From assembly GCF_018446385.1 (NCBI RefSeq), contig NC_055996.1:16603317-16667316 (forward strand): a stretch of 64,000 nucleotides of DNA. The letters are read 5' to 3'. Shown here in pieces: positions 47,566 through 58,890 of this stretch. The position numbers were made by a program, and so were the translations under genes. The stretch comes from Zingiber officinale. Lineage: Eukaryota > Streptophyta > Magnoliopsida > Zingiberales > Zingiberaceae. Every line of letters begins with the position of its first letter. The stretch's first letter is position 1. The notes under the pieces are model-generated. The model was not told the origin of the DNA and ran no database searches. It worked only from the letters and a program-made list of their open reading frames with translations.

Positions 47566-47867
47566 CCCTAGGTCAAGGTTGACTAGGCTTGAGAAAATCA
47601 AGGTGATTGAATACTCGCGGGGAAGGCCCAGAGCAAGTCAAGGTGACTAGATGCTCGCGGGGAAGGCCTGGAGAAGGTTAAGGTGATCGGATACTCACAG
47701 GAAGACCCAAAGTAGGTCAGGGTGACCAGGATACTCGTGGGAATGCCTATAGTAGGTTAGAGTGACTAGATGCTGTAGGAAAGACCTGGAGCAGGTCAAA
47801 AGTGATTGGATGCTTACGGAGAGATCCGAACTATGAGAGTAATTGTGGTCCTTCGTTTGAAGGGAGG
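47566..47867. repeat. Tandem repeat of about 55 bp, probably an LTR fragment
   Basis: Five to six diverged units around GGTCAAGGTGACTnGATnCTCGCGGGGAAGGCC. The left border TGTTGGTGCAATATCCCC looks like an LTR end that cut the CACTA transposase. Confidence 0.6.
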
Positions 47868-48015
47868 ATTGTTGGGATACAATCAAAATCACACATTGGA
47901 AAAATATAAAAAAGATCATGGGTTTTAAAGGATGTAAGATATCTCCATTGGTATGAGATCTTTTGGGTAGAACCCAAGAGACCTAAAGTAGACAATATCA
48001 TGTCATTATATAGAT
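47868..48015 (-). repeat. Second copy of the dispersed repeat, opposite orientation
   Basis: The reverse complement contains CATGATATTGTCTACTTTAGG and ACCAATGGAGATATC, matching 46022..46218. Confidence 0.65.
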
Positions 48016-48357
48016 ATGTGAATATCCTTTAGTCACAATAATTTATATTTATCTCTTTTCAATTTTCATTATAATAAGATAAACAATTATAGTTAGAAAA
48101 GATGTTAAATTTGTCTTAAAATGAGACATATTAGTATTCAATGTTTTAAAAGATTTGACTCAAATTTTATTGTTGGTATTATAATTTTAAAACAATCAAC
48201 TATTTCATAAGGTTGTCCTAAAGTACTTTTGTATGTGCTTGCTCTTAGTGAACCACCTAAGTTTTCATCTACTGAATAATATATAGGTATTAGAGTGATT
48301 CATTATGTTACACTGGACTATAATATTCTTACAGAAGTAATGTAATATTATGGTTTG
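48016..48357. other. AT-rich flank of the Tat element
   Basis: No feature was recognised. It ends with GTTTG, one half of the Tat target duplication. Confidence 0.5.
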
Positions 48358-49150
48358 TGATCCTGTCCGAAAGCTGAACCAACGGACGCTGGGCACGTGG
48401 CACTCTCCAAACTGCTGACGTAGATCTGCTGACTATCCGCTCGGACCTCCGGTGAACCTGCACAGAAGTCGGGCCGGGAAGGGGTTCCTAGCGACGACCC
48501 TCCGACGATCAAGTCAGGCAAAGCTCAACAAGAAAGTGGCTCCCAGAATCGTAGAATGCGTACCTCCGGCGAAGGATAAGAGCCTTTATATAGGGCTATG
48601 GAGAAGCGGGTGCACACATACCGAGGTGTACACGTGTCCTCAGCCCATAGCCCAGTAAAGGCCTGTCAATGAGCTTACCTGACCCCATACTGCTACAGTC
48701 CGAGCACGTCTTCGATGGGACAGCGGAACCCCCTGTCATAAGATTTGGAGTACGGCCTAGTCCTAGAGCATGACAGCTGTCAGAAGATGTTCCTTGTCCT
48801 TCTCTCCCTACTCCATGCCGGGCCGTCCGGCCGGCCGGCACTCACATCACGTCCGGCCCTCCATATGCACTAGTATGCTTGGGAGATCCTCGATAATGTG
48901 CTATGTGGGGACTGTTCGCAGTATGCTACCTTATGTCTTTGCCCGAGCGTGCCATCCGCTCGGCCCTATGATCCTGTTCAGCGAGCGTCGGAACCCCGAC
49001 TCCAGCCGGGGCACCTTTTGCCATCATTTAGCCACCGGTGGGCCGTCCGGGTGGTCGACCCACCCTTATCCGGTCGGCCACCTAGCCCTTTGACTTCCAC
49101 GTGGCGTTGACCCCCCAGAACGGGAGTCCCCTGTTCTTACCGCCGGATCA
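48358..49150 (-). repeat. 3' LTR of the Tat element (left copy)
   Basis: 793 bp. A minus-strand TATATAAAG at 48584..48592 is the LTR TATA box. The polypurine tract abuts at 49151..49164. Confidence 0.93.
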
Positions 49151-49164
49151 CTTGCCTCCCCTTC
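49151..49164 (-). other. Polypurine tract of the Tat element
   Basis: Minus strand GAAGGGGAGGCAAG, directly before the 3' LTR. Confidence 0.75.
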
Positions 49165-49513
49165 AAGTCTAGTCGAAGGAGGCGATTAGTCCGACTGACT
49201 GGACTGCGAATATACTCGAGCGGTGCCTTCGTACCATTATCCTCCGCTCGGTCGACCGCAGGCATGCCCTTGTAGTCATCGGCAACATTCCTTGAATCTC
49301 CTCGTAATCTGCGCCAATCTTCGACATTAAGGCTGAGCATGCGCTCATTAAATGCTTCGAATGGCTGAATGCCACGTGGTGCACTGTCGTCATCGTACGG
49401 AGGCGGCAGCGTGGTGCTTTGATGGGATTGAAGCGGTTCGAAATGAACGGCGTGATGCACGCTTTGATTCCCGTGACCTGGATCCAACGGTGGAGGCCGC
49501 CCGGCCTCCACCC

Positions 49514-49520
49514 TATAAAA
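49514..49520 (+). promoter_or_regulatory. TATA box for the antisense gene of the Tat element
   Basis: TATAAAA in ACCCTATAAAATC, about 280 bp upstream of the ATG at 49797. It is followed by a CT-rich leader typical of plant 5'UTRs. Confidence 0.5.
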
Positions 49521-49796
49521 TCTTCGTTTTCTCCTCCATTGCCTCACTCCTTCTTTCGCGTGCCCCCTATTATTCTTCGCGTTCTAGAGCTCCGGCGATC
49601 GTGTTCTCCTGCTTCCGTCGATCCCCGGTGTGCTTCCCTCGATCCTCCTTTTTCCCGTAAGATTCTCCTCTTTTCTTTCTCGTTTCCGGTGCTTCCTTCG
49701 CATTTCTTTTCCCAGTTTTCGCTTCCAGGGTACTCTTTTCGCTTGCTGCCGTCTTCCTTCTACCTTTCTGCCTTTTTGATTTCTCCCGCTCGGATC

Positions 49797-52022
49797 ATGG
49801 CTAGTTCTTCTCATCCGGAAGACCAGTCCCTCGGCCCATGGTACACTACCATGCAGTCCCGATTCGACCAGCGTGACTTTGATGTTCTGACAGACAATTT
49901 TGAAATCCCCGATGATTTTGAACTTCTTTTGGCCGATCCCTCCGCTCGGCCACACAGGCCGCCGCGCGGAGCCTTCTGTGTCTTCCGTGACCAGTTTACC
50001 GCTGGTCTGCATTTCCCTGTACATCCTTTCATTATAGATGTTTGTAACTTTTTCGGTGTTCCGCTCGGCAGTCTAGTACCCAGCACTTTTCGCCTTCTCT
50101 GCAGGGTTGTTGTTTTGTTCAAAATCCACAGCATCCCCCTCCGATCGGACGTCTTTTTTTATTTCTATTACCCCAAGCAGTCAGAGCCGGTCACCTTCAT
50201 GTTCCAAGCTCGGCCCGACCTAGTCTTCTTTAACAAACTGTCTTCTTCCAATAAACATTGGAAGGAGTATTTTTTCTATATCCGTATGCCCGAGCAGGCC
50301 AATTTCCGGACCAAGTGGCAGGTCGACCTACCCCCCACTCCTGAGCTAAAGAAATTCAAGACCCGACCGGACTACCTCCATGCTGCAAATATTCTAGCCG
50401 GTCTACGGCTCGACATCAATAAGCTTCTTCACGAAGGAGTGATGTACATCTTCGGTCTGAGTCCCATGCGGACTCCCCTTCCGAGCAGCTTCGGTAAGAA
50501 TTTAACTTGGGCATATACTTTGATTGCTAACTGATTTCTCTTCTTTCCTATGCAGCGGACATCGTCATGGAGTCGGTAATGGCCGACATTTTGAAGATAA
50601 AAGCGGCGGCGCTCGAAGCCGCGGCAGCCAAGGAAATGGAGACGCTCGGCATCCAGCAGGTCGGCTCGCACGAAGAAGAGAGCGGGACACATGCTGGGGA
50701 GTCGGCCGCTCAGGCTTCTCTCCCAGAGCCAGTGGCTAGGGCAACCCTCAGCCGAGAGCTCTCCGCTCGGGGTGACGGCTTAGCTCCAGAAGAAGAGCAG
50801 CCTCACCCGAAAAGGCGCCGAGTGGACACTCCCATCCGTTCAGCCACATCTGCTGTTCAACCCTCCGCCCGAGCCACTGCAAGTGCTCGCGGAAAGGCTC
50901 CGGAGATCGAAGCCATTTCGTCCGATCGGACTCCTTCGGAATGGGACGAGCCGGAGGCCCCTATTGAGGCTATTCCGGTCAGCACCCTTCCGCCCCCTCA
51001 ACCAGTCAGGCGTTCAACCATCCACTCTCAGTTTTCGGCGCCGGCCTCTGATCCTCTTCCGGATGCCCGTCGGACGACCCCAGGTCATGGCCGCACAATA
51101 CGAGTCACTCTTCATCTTCCAACTGAAGAACTACTGCCAGAGGCCGACCAACCGACAGCGCCCGAGCATACCATCACTTTGAAGGGCCCACTAGCTGAGA
51201 TGTGGGCCGACGCTCGGGCACGCGTCGCGCTCATCCCCCTCCGAAATTTGGCCAATAGCCATATGCAGCAGGCCACAGGGGTAAGTTTATTTTCTCCCGA
51301 GTTTTGTATGCATTCCTTCCGATCGGCCAATAACAACTTCTTATTTCTTTTGTCAGAGATGGGTGGAGGAGATTACTGTCTCCAACCGCCTGACCTTGGT
51401 AGATGAAGAACTAAGGCAACTAAAGGCGGCCGTCGGCCCGTTCGGCTCTAAAGGCCCCTCCTATTATGAGCTGCAAAAGGAGCTGAAGAAAGCTCAAGAT
51501 TTGTTGGCGGCCGAGCAGAAAAAGACGGCCGATCAGGCCCATGCCTTGGCCGAGTCTGAGCGACAAGTCAAGTCGCTCGACACAAAAATAACCTTGGCCA
51601 CCACTCGAAAAAACATGGCCATTTTCGACTTGGAGAAGAAGAACGTGGAGGCTCGGGGCCTGGAGCAGAAGGTAAAGGAGCTGATGGAGCAGCTTGATAG
51701 AGAGAAGGCGGGCCGCTCGGCCGACGCGGACAAGCTTCAAAATCTGAAGGATTCCCTTACTGCCTCCCAAGCGGCCCTCAAAGAATATCAAGAGGCCGAG
51801 CCGAGTCGGGTCGCTGCCCTAAGACAGAGCTACATCCGCTCACCTGAATTGTCGGAGAAGATCTGCGAGCGGATGTACACAGCCTTCGACTTGGCTATAA
51901 CCGCCACCACCACATATCCGAAGTCTAAGGGTCTTCTTCCGGAGTCCACTACTATTCCGACCGGCGATCAAGTGGCGATCCTGGACAACATCCCCAAGGA
52001 CCTTTATGATTACATTGAGTAG
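49797..52022 (+). CDS. Antisense gene of the Tat element: 'putative gypsy-type transposon' domain plus coiled coil, 3 exons, 695 aa
   Basis: Lies opposite to gag-pol, between the 3' LTR and the tandem array. Exons are 49797..50493, 50556..51280 and 51357..52022. Donors are GTAAGA and GTAAGT, acceptors are CTATGCAG and TTTGTCAG, and a TGCTAAC branch-point match lies in intron 1; both junctions keep the frame. Exon 1 encodes MASSSHPEDQ and a domain at about residues 70-190 (FPVHPFIIDVCNFFGVPLG, FYFYYPK) like Pfam Transposase_28. Exon 2 is Ala/Pro/Ser-rich with a basic KRRR. Exon 3 is a long coiled coil (Leu/Lys/Glu/Gln heptads, about residues 485-620). No stop or frameshift is present, unlike gag-pol. 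Genes in this position are known in Tat elements; their function is unknown. It could instead be called as a host gene by automated annotation. Confidence 0.82.
50494..50555 (+). other. Intron 1 of the Tat antisense gene (62 bp)
   Basis: GTAAGAATTT...TTTCCTATGCAG with TGCTAAC about 25 bp before the acceptor. It contains an in-frame stop, so splicing is needed to join the exons. Confidence 0.75.
51281..51356 (+). other. Intron 2 of the Tat antisense gene (76 bp)
   Basis: GTAAGTTTAT...CTTTTGTCAG, T-rich, phase 0 at both ends. Confidence 0.75.
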
Positions 52023-52386
52023 ACGTCTTTATATGTAGTTAGGCCGCTAGGCCAAAAAATGATCCTTTTTTGTACTTAAGCCGCACGGCTTAAAGTTTTA
52101 TTTTTAATGCAATGCTTTCCTTTCGCGTACTTTGCCCCTTTGGCTAGCTAATATGTGTTGTCCGCCCATCTATTATCACACCTCTAGCATCCGAAAGGGA
52201 TTTTTACGAAGTATTTGGCATGACCCTTCCGCTCGGCTAAATATGTAATATTCCGCTTTGATAGCAGAGATCGCTCGCTATATGCCGAAGAAGTACTTTT
52301 GGGTTCTGAGCCGAGCGGAATGTAGAGACGGTCGAACAATATTGACGGCGAAGTTCTTGGACACTTGTAGTCCTTTTTATTGGCCT
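52023..52386. other. Spacer between the antisense gene and the tandem array
   Basis: Contains the 3'UTR of the antisense gene. TTTTTAATGCAATGC near 52098 is AT-rich, but no strong polyadenylation signal stands out. CCGCTCGGC-type phrases recur. Confidence 0.5.
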
Positions 52387-53590
52387 CTTCCGCTTGGATG
52401 ATTTATAGACGCCGGCTCGTCTCTCGATATTTAACGTCGGAGCTCGACGGTCTTCCGCTCGGATGATTTATAGGCGCCGGCTCGTCTCTCGATATTTAAC
52501 GTCGGAGCTCGACGGTCTTCCGCTCGGAGGGTTTATAGACGCCGGCTCGTCTCTCGATATTTAACGTCGGAGCTCGACGGTCTTCCGTTCGGATGATTTA
52601 TAGACGCCGGCTCGTCTCTCGATATTTAACGTCGGAGCTCGACGGTCTTCCGTTCGGATGATTTATAGACGCCGGCTCGTCTCTCGATATTTAACGTCGG
52701 AGCTCGACGGTCTTCTGGAGGGTTTATAGACGCCAGCTCGTCTCTCGATATTTAACGTCGAGCTCGATGGTCTTCCGTTCGGATGATTTATAGACAGCTC
52801 GTCTCTCAATATTTAACGTCGGGCTCGACGGTCTTCCGCTCGGATGATTTATAGGCCGGCTCGTCTCGATATTTAACGTCGGGCTCGGCGGTCTTCCTTC
52901 GGATAATTTATAGGCCGGCTCGTCTCGATATTTAACGTCGGAGCTCGGCGATCTTCCGCTCGGAGGGTTTATAGGCGGCTCGTCTCTCGATATTTAACGT
53001 CGGAGCTCGGCGGTCTTCCGCTCGGAAGGTTTATAACCCGCTCGTCTCTCGATATTTAACGTCGGAGCTCGGCGGTCTTCCGCTGATGATTTATAGACGG
53101 CGGCTCGTCTCTCGATATTTAACGTCGGGCTCGGCGGTCTTCCGCTCGGAGGGTTTATAGGCCGGCTCGTCTCTCGATATTTAACGTCGGAGCTCGGCGG
53201 TCTTCCTCTCGGAGGTTTATAGCCCCGGCTTGTCTCTCGATATTTAACGTCGGAGCTCGACGGTCTTCCGCTCAAAGGGTTTATAGACGCCGGCTCATCT
53301 CTCGATATTTAACGTCGGAGCTTGACGGTCTTCCGCTCAGAGGGTTTATAGACGCCGGCTCGTCTCTCGATATTTAACGTCGGAGCTCGACGGTCTTCCG
53401 CTCGGAGGGTTTATAGACGCCGGCTCGTCTCTCGATATTTAACGTCGGAGCTCGACGGTCTTCCGCTCGGATGGTTTATAGTCGCCGGCTCGTCTCTCGA
53501 TATTTAACGTCGGAGCTCGACGGTCTTCCGTTCGGATGGTTTATAGACGCCGGCTCGTCTCTCGATATTTAACGTCGGAGCTCGACGGCC
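52387..53590. repeat. Tandem array of about 19 units in the Tat 3' region
   Basis: The core CTCGATATTTAACGTCGGAG recurs 19 times. Outer units are about 65-66 bp, while units from about 52730 to 53220 are 57-62 bp because of small deletions around GACGCCGGC. Units also contain CTTCCGCTCGGA and TTTATAGACG. It lies between the end of pol (53713) and the end of the antisense gene. Confidence 0.95.
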
Positions 53591-53712
53591 TTTAAGGCTA
53601 ACTTGACACAGCCGTTCGACGAAGCTATTTGCCATCCTTTAATTATTTTGGCCTCCTGCATTACAGGTACATGGGCAACCGAAACGTATACGAAATTACA
53701 TCAGCGCACCTC

Positions 53713-56700
53713 TTACCCAGCTCGGTACGGCTGAAGATGATTCACGCTCCACGGCCAATCCAGCTGTCGCCCGTCTTCGTCTTCCAAATAATAAGCACCC
53801 GAGCGGAGCTTTTCGATGATTTTGAAGGGGCCCGCCCAAGGAGCTTCTAGCTTGCCGACGTCGCCGACCGGCTTCACTTTCTTCCAAACAAGGTCACCGA
53901 CCTAGAATGATCTGGGGATTACACGCCGGTTGTAGTTTTGCTTCATTCGTTGATGGTACGCCATTCGCCGGACGGACGCCTTGGCTCGCTCCTCATCAAC
54001 CAAATCCAGCTCCATGTTCCTCCGCTCGGCGTTGCCCTCATCATAATTCTGGATCCGGACGGACTCGACACCGACTTCGACAGGAATCACTGCTTCGCCG
54101 CCGTATACCAGATGGAAAGACGTGACGCCCGTTCCTTCCTTTGGAGTCGTTCGGATGGCCCATAGGATGCCTGGCACTTCATCCACCCAACTTCCTCCCA
54201 AATGGTCGAGCCGAGCGCGTAGAATGCAAAGAATTTCCCGATTGGCTACTTCAGCTTGACCATTGCTTTGGGGGTATGCTACGGACGTGAAGTGTTGCTC
54301 AATGCCATAACTTTTACACCAATCTTCGAGCAACTTTCCAGTGAATTGTCGTCCGTTGTCGGAAACCAGTCGGCGAGGGATGCTGAACCGACAGATGATG
54401 TGCTGCCAAATAAACTTCTTGACCATCTGCTCGGTGATCTTGGCTAGCGGCTCGGCCTCCACCCACTTGGAAAAATAATCGACCGCTACCAATAGAAATT
54501 TCCGCTGCCCAGTTGCCATGGGAAATGGACCCACAATGTCCATTCCCCATTGGTCGAACGGACAGGACACAGTAGCTGCTCTCATTTATTCCGCCGGTCG
54601 GTGTGAGAAGTTATGATACCTTTGGCAAGAAAGGCACGTCGACACGGTCCGAGCGGCGTCTGCCTGTAAGGTTGGCCAGAAGTATCCGGCCAGCAGGATC
54701 TTCTTAGCCAGCGATCGTCCGCCCGGATGCCCTCCGCATGATCCTTGATGTACTTCTTGGAGGATGTACGCCGAGTCTTCCGAGCTCACGCATTTCAACA
54801 GTGGGTGAGAGAAGGCCTTCTTGTATAATTGATCTCCAATGAGTGTGAACCGGCCGGCTTTCCTTCTTAACAGCTGGGCTTCATCCCGATCGGATGGTGT
54901 GGCGCCCGAGCGCAAAAATTCCATGATGGGTGTCCTCCAGTCGCTCGGAAACATGAGGCCCTCCATCCGGTCGACGTGCGCCACCAAAGATACTTGTTCA
55001 ATTGGCTGCTGGATGGCGACCGACGTTATTGAGCTTGCAAGTTTGGCTAATTCATCGGTCGCCTGGTTCTCTGTTCGGGGTATCTTTTGGATAATAACCT
55101 CTCTGAAGTCGGCCTTGAGTTTTTCAAAGGCTTCAGCATAGAGTTTGAGCCGAGCGTTGTTAATCTCAAAGGTACCTATGAGCTGCTGAGCGGCCAACTG
55201 AGAGTCTGAATGCAGCATCACCCGTCCGGCCTGTAAGCCGGCTATAAGGGCTTCATACTCTGCCTCATTATTCGTAGCTCTATAATCAAGCCGGATGGAT
55301 AGATGCATCTTCTCTTCTTGAGGAGACAACAATAATACACCAATACCGCTCCCGAGCCGAATGGACGATCCGTCCACAAATATTTTCCACATGGCTTCGG
55401 GCTCTGGCCTTTGTACTTCGGTGACAAAATCCGCCAAGGACTGCGCTTTTATCGCCGAACGGGGCTGGTATTGAATGTCGAATTCACTCAACTCTGTCGT
55501 CCATTTGATGAGCCGTCCGGACGCTTCTGGGTTCAACAGCACTTTTCCCAATGGACTATTCGTCCGGACGATGATGGTATGAGCCAAGAAATAGGGACGG
55601 AGGCGCCGAGCGACGAGGACCAAAGCGAAAGCCAGTTTCTCGAGCCCGGTGTAGCGAGATTCAGCATCTTTTAAAATATGACTCAGAAAATATACAGGCT
55701 CTTCTCCACTCGCTCTCACTAGTGCCGAGCCGACTACTTGCTCGGTTGAAGACAAGTAGATACAAAGCGGCTCGCCCGCAGCTGGCTTGGCTAGTACCGG
55801 GAGAGAGTTCAAATATGTCTTCAGATCTTTGAAAGCCCGATCGCATTCTTCGTCCCAGTGAAACTTAGCGACTTTGCGCAAGATTTTGAAGAAAGGTAGA
55901 CTCCGGTCGGCGGTTTTAGAGATGAACCTGGACAGAGCGATTATCCGACCGGTCAAGCGCTGCACTTCCCTCAGATTTCTGGGAGGCGACATCTCTTGTA
56001 GAGCTTTCACCTTGCTAGGATTTGCTTCGATACCCCGCTCGGTCACTATGTAACCCAAGAAACGCCCGCCTTTTGCTCCGAACAGGCACTTCTGAGGGTT
56101 CAGCTTAACTCCGTATTTCCGCAGTGTTCGGAAAGTCTCCTCCATGTCTTCGAAGAGATCAGCCGCTCGGACGGACTTGATGAGAATGTCGTCCACGTAT
56201 ACTTCCAGATTTCGCCCGATCTGCTCTTTGAATACTTTGTTCATCAAGCGCTGATAAGTGGCTCCCACGTTCTTCAGTCCGAACGACATTACATTATAAC
56301 AGTAGGTGCCGTCGGCTGTAACGAAGCTGACTTTTTCTTGATCTTCTAGGGTGAGCGGCACTTGATGATAGCCTTGATAAGCATCGAGCATACATATCAG
56401 CTCGCAGCCCGCGGTGGAGTCCACCAATTGATCGATCTGAAGCAGAGGATAAAAGTCTTTCGGGCAAGCTTTGTTGAGATCCCGAAAATCTATGCATACT
56501 CTCCACTTGTTGCTCTGCTTGGATACTAATACTACGTTCGCCAGCCATCTCGGGAACTGTACCTCGCGTATATGGCCGGCCTCCAGAAGCTTCTCAACCT
56601 CCGCCCGGATGATGGCATTCTGCTCGGCGCTGAAATCCCTTTTTCTCTACTTCACCGGCCGAGCGTCCGGTCGGACATGTAGCTTGTGCTGCGCTATGCT

Positions 56701-58845
56701 CGGCGAAATCCCGGGCAGCTCATGCGTCGACCAGACGAAGACATCACAGTTTTTCTGGAGGCATTTGATCACTTCCTCTTTCTGGTTGGCCTCCAGATCG
56801 GACGCAATGAAGGTCGTAGCCTCCGATCGGGTCGGGTGAATCTGCACTTCCTCTTTTTCTTCATAAATCAAAGAGGGTGGCTTTTTAGTGATAGCGTTTA
56901 CCTCGATCCGGGGCGTCTTCCGAGCAGAATTGGCTTCTGCTCGGACCATCTCGACGTAGCATCGCCGAGCTGCTAGTTGATCTCCCCGTACTTCTCCCAC
57001 TTTGTCCTCCACGGGGAACTTGATCTTCTGGTGGAAGGTGGAGACAGCCGCTCGGAACTCGCTGAGCGCCGGTCGTCCCAAAATGACATTGTATGACGAG
57101 GGAGAGTCGACCACCACGAAGTTTGCTGTCCGCGTCCTCCTGAGCGACTCTTCTCCCAGCGAGATAGCCAGTCGGATCTGTCCGACCGGCTGAACTTCGT
57201 TGCCCGTAAACCGGTAGAGGGGGGTCGTCATGGGCAGCAGCTCGGCTCGATCAATTTTTAGTTAGTCGAAGGCTTTTTTGAATATGATATTGACCGAGCT
57301 CCCTGTGTCAATAAAAACGCGGTGGATAGTGTAATTGGCTATTACCGCTTTGATGAGGAGAGCGTCGTCGTGCGGCACTTCGACTCCTTTCAAGTCTCTG
57401 GGCCCGAAGCTTATCTCGGGTCCGCTCGCCCTTTCCTGACTGCAGCCGACCGCATGGATCTGGAGCTGCCGGACGCTTGCCTTCCTTGCTCGGTTAGAGT
57501 CGCCTCCGGTCAGTCCGCCAGCAATAATGTTGATCTCACCTCGGGAAGTATTACTTCTATTTTCTTCTTCCCGAGCGGACGATCGGGGTCGTTCCCTAGA
57601 CATCCGGAGATTCTCCCGTCTCGGAGAGCGATGTCGCTCGGGAGTCTGTTGTTGTCGCCTGTCAGCTATCGTCCGATCGGCTTCCCGAGGCCTTTGTCAC
57701 CTGTCGGCTGATGGCGATCGACGGCCGCCACCCCGGGGAACGGGATGAGCGATCAAGGGAAGACTCCGACAGTCTCTAGTGTTGTGAGTGTCCGTCCGGT
57801 GGAATGAGCAGAACATGTGGGTCCACTTCTTTTTTGGCTTGGGCCGTTCGGCTGCTACTTCTTGGACATGTGTCCTAGCATGGGGGGAGCAGATTGCTTC
57901 GGCCCTCGGTCCTCTCGGAGGCTGATGAGCGGTGTGCGGTTTCCGCTTGGGAGCTGGAACCCGCTCGGTCGGAGTTTCTTTTCTTCGGGTCGATTGGACT
58001 TCCTCCACGTTGATGTATTCGTTGGCCCGGTGTAACATATGGTCGTAGTCTCGGGGCGGCTTCCGAATGAGCGAGCGGAAGAAGTCCCCGTCCGCGAGGC
58101 TTTGTGTGAAGGCGTTCATCATGGTTTCCGAGGTGGCTGTTGGAATGTCCATGGCCACCTGGTTGAACCGCTGGATATAAGCTTTGAGCGTCTCTCTTGG
58201 CTCTTGCTTGATGGTGAACAAGCTGACGCTCGTCTTCTGATAACGTCAACTGCTGGCAAAGTGGTGGAGGAAGGCCGTACGGAAGTCTTTGAAGCTTGTG
58301 ATGGATCCGTCCGGCAACCTCCGAAACCACCGTTGAGCCGATCCCGAGAGGGTGGTAAGAAAAACTCGACACTTAACCCCGTCTGTGTATTGATGAAGGG
58401 TAGCGGTATTGTCGAACTTACCCAAATGATCATCCGGATCGGTGGTCCCATTGTATTCACCGATCGCCGGGGGCACATAGTGCTTTGGCAGAGGGTCCTT
58501 CAAGATGGCCTCTGAGAACTGACGATTGACCTGCTCGGGCGAGGCGTCCGCTCGGGGGGCTTTGCCTTTTCTATTATCCCGCATTGGTACTTCATCAGAC
58601 GAAGAGCCTCTATCGCGATTAGCTGCTGCGGCTTCAGGAGGAGTGCGGAAGAGAGCTCGATGGAATGGAACCGTGGCCTGTGGTGCTTCCGCTCGGCCAC
58701 CTGATGCTGATGTGGCTTGCTGCTCAGGCCGCTCGGCTGGTGACTTCTGTTTTTGTTCCACAAGCTTAGCGGCCCTCAACTCGATCAGAGAGTCAAGTTC
58801 CTCCGTGGAAAGCGTCACCGTGTGCTGTCGTCCAGCCTCGTCCAT
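53713..58845 (-). pseudogene. Tat gag-pol, one continuous frame of 1710 codons with six stops
   Basis: Starts MDEAGRQHTVTLS at 58845, just inside the 5' LTR. Gag has a CX2HX4HX4C knuckle near codon 365. Protease DTGSS is at 513-517. RT YVDD is at 883-886. RNase H follows. The archaeal-type RNase H has Asp1158, Glu1194, Asp1214 and Asp1264. An HHCC-type finger precedes integrase with Asp1436, Asp1496 and Glu1532. The frame ends with TAA at 53713..53715. Internal stops lie at 58246..58248, 57697..57699, 57262..57264, 56647..56649, 54586..54588 and 53902..53904. All catalytic residues remain and there is no frameshift, but the element cannot make its own full polyprotein. Confidence 0.93.
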
Positions 58846-58869
58846 TGCTTCCGTTCGGATGCAGGAGCG

Positions 58870-58890
58870 TTCCCACAGACATCGCCAAAT
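58870..58890 (-). other. Probable primer-binding site of the Tat element
   Basis: Minus strand ATTTGGCGATGTCTGTGGG directly after the 5' LTR. It resembles the TTGGCGCCGTCTGTGGG seen in related plant elements. The tRNA is uncertain. Confidence 0.5.

Noticed and set aside
48452-49110. Frames of 68-107 codons in the Tat LTRs (also 58985..59642)
   Set aside because: Duplicated with the LTR and without similarity to any known protein.
49797-52022. Antisense gene as a host gene
   Set aside because: It lies within the LTR-bounded element in the known antisense position of Tat elements and has the gypsy-associated domain, so it is annotated as part of the element.
52387-53590. CRISPR-like array
   Set aside because: Units are contiguous without unique spacers, and the context is a plant retrotransposon.
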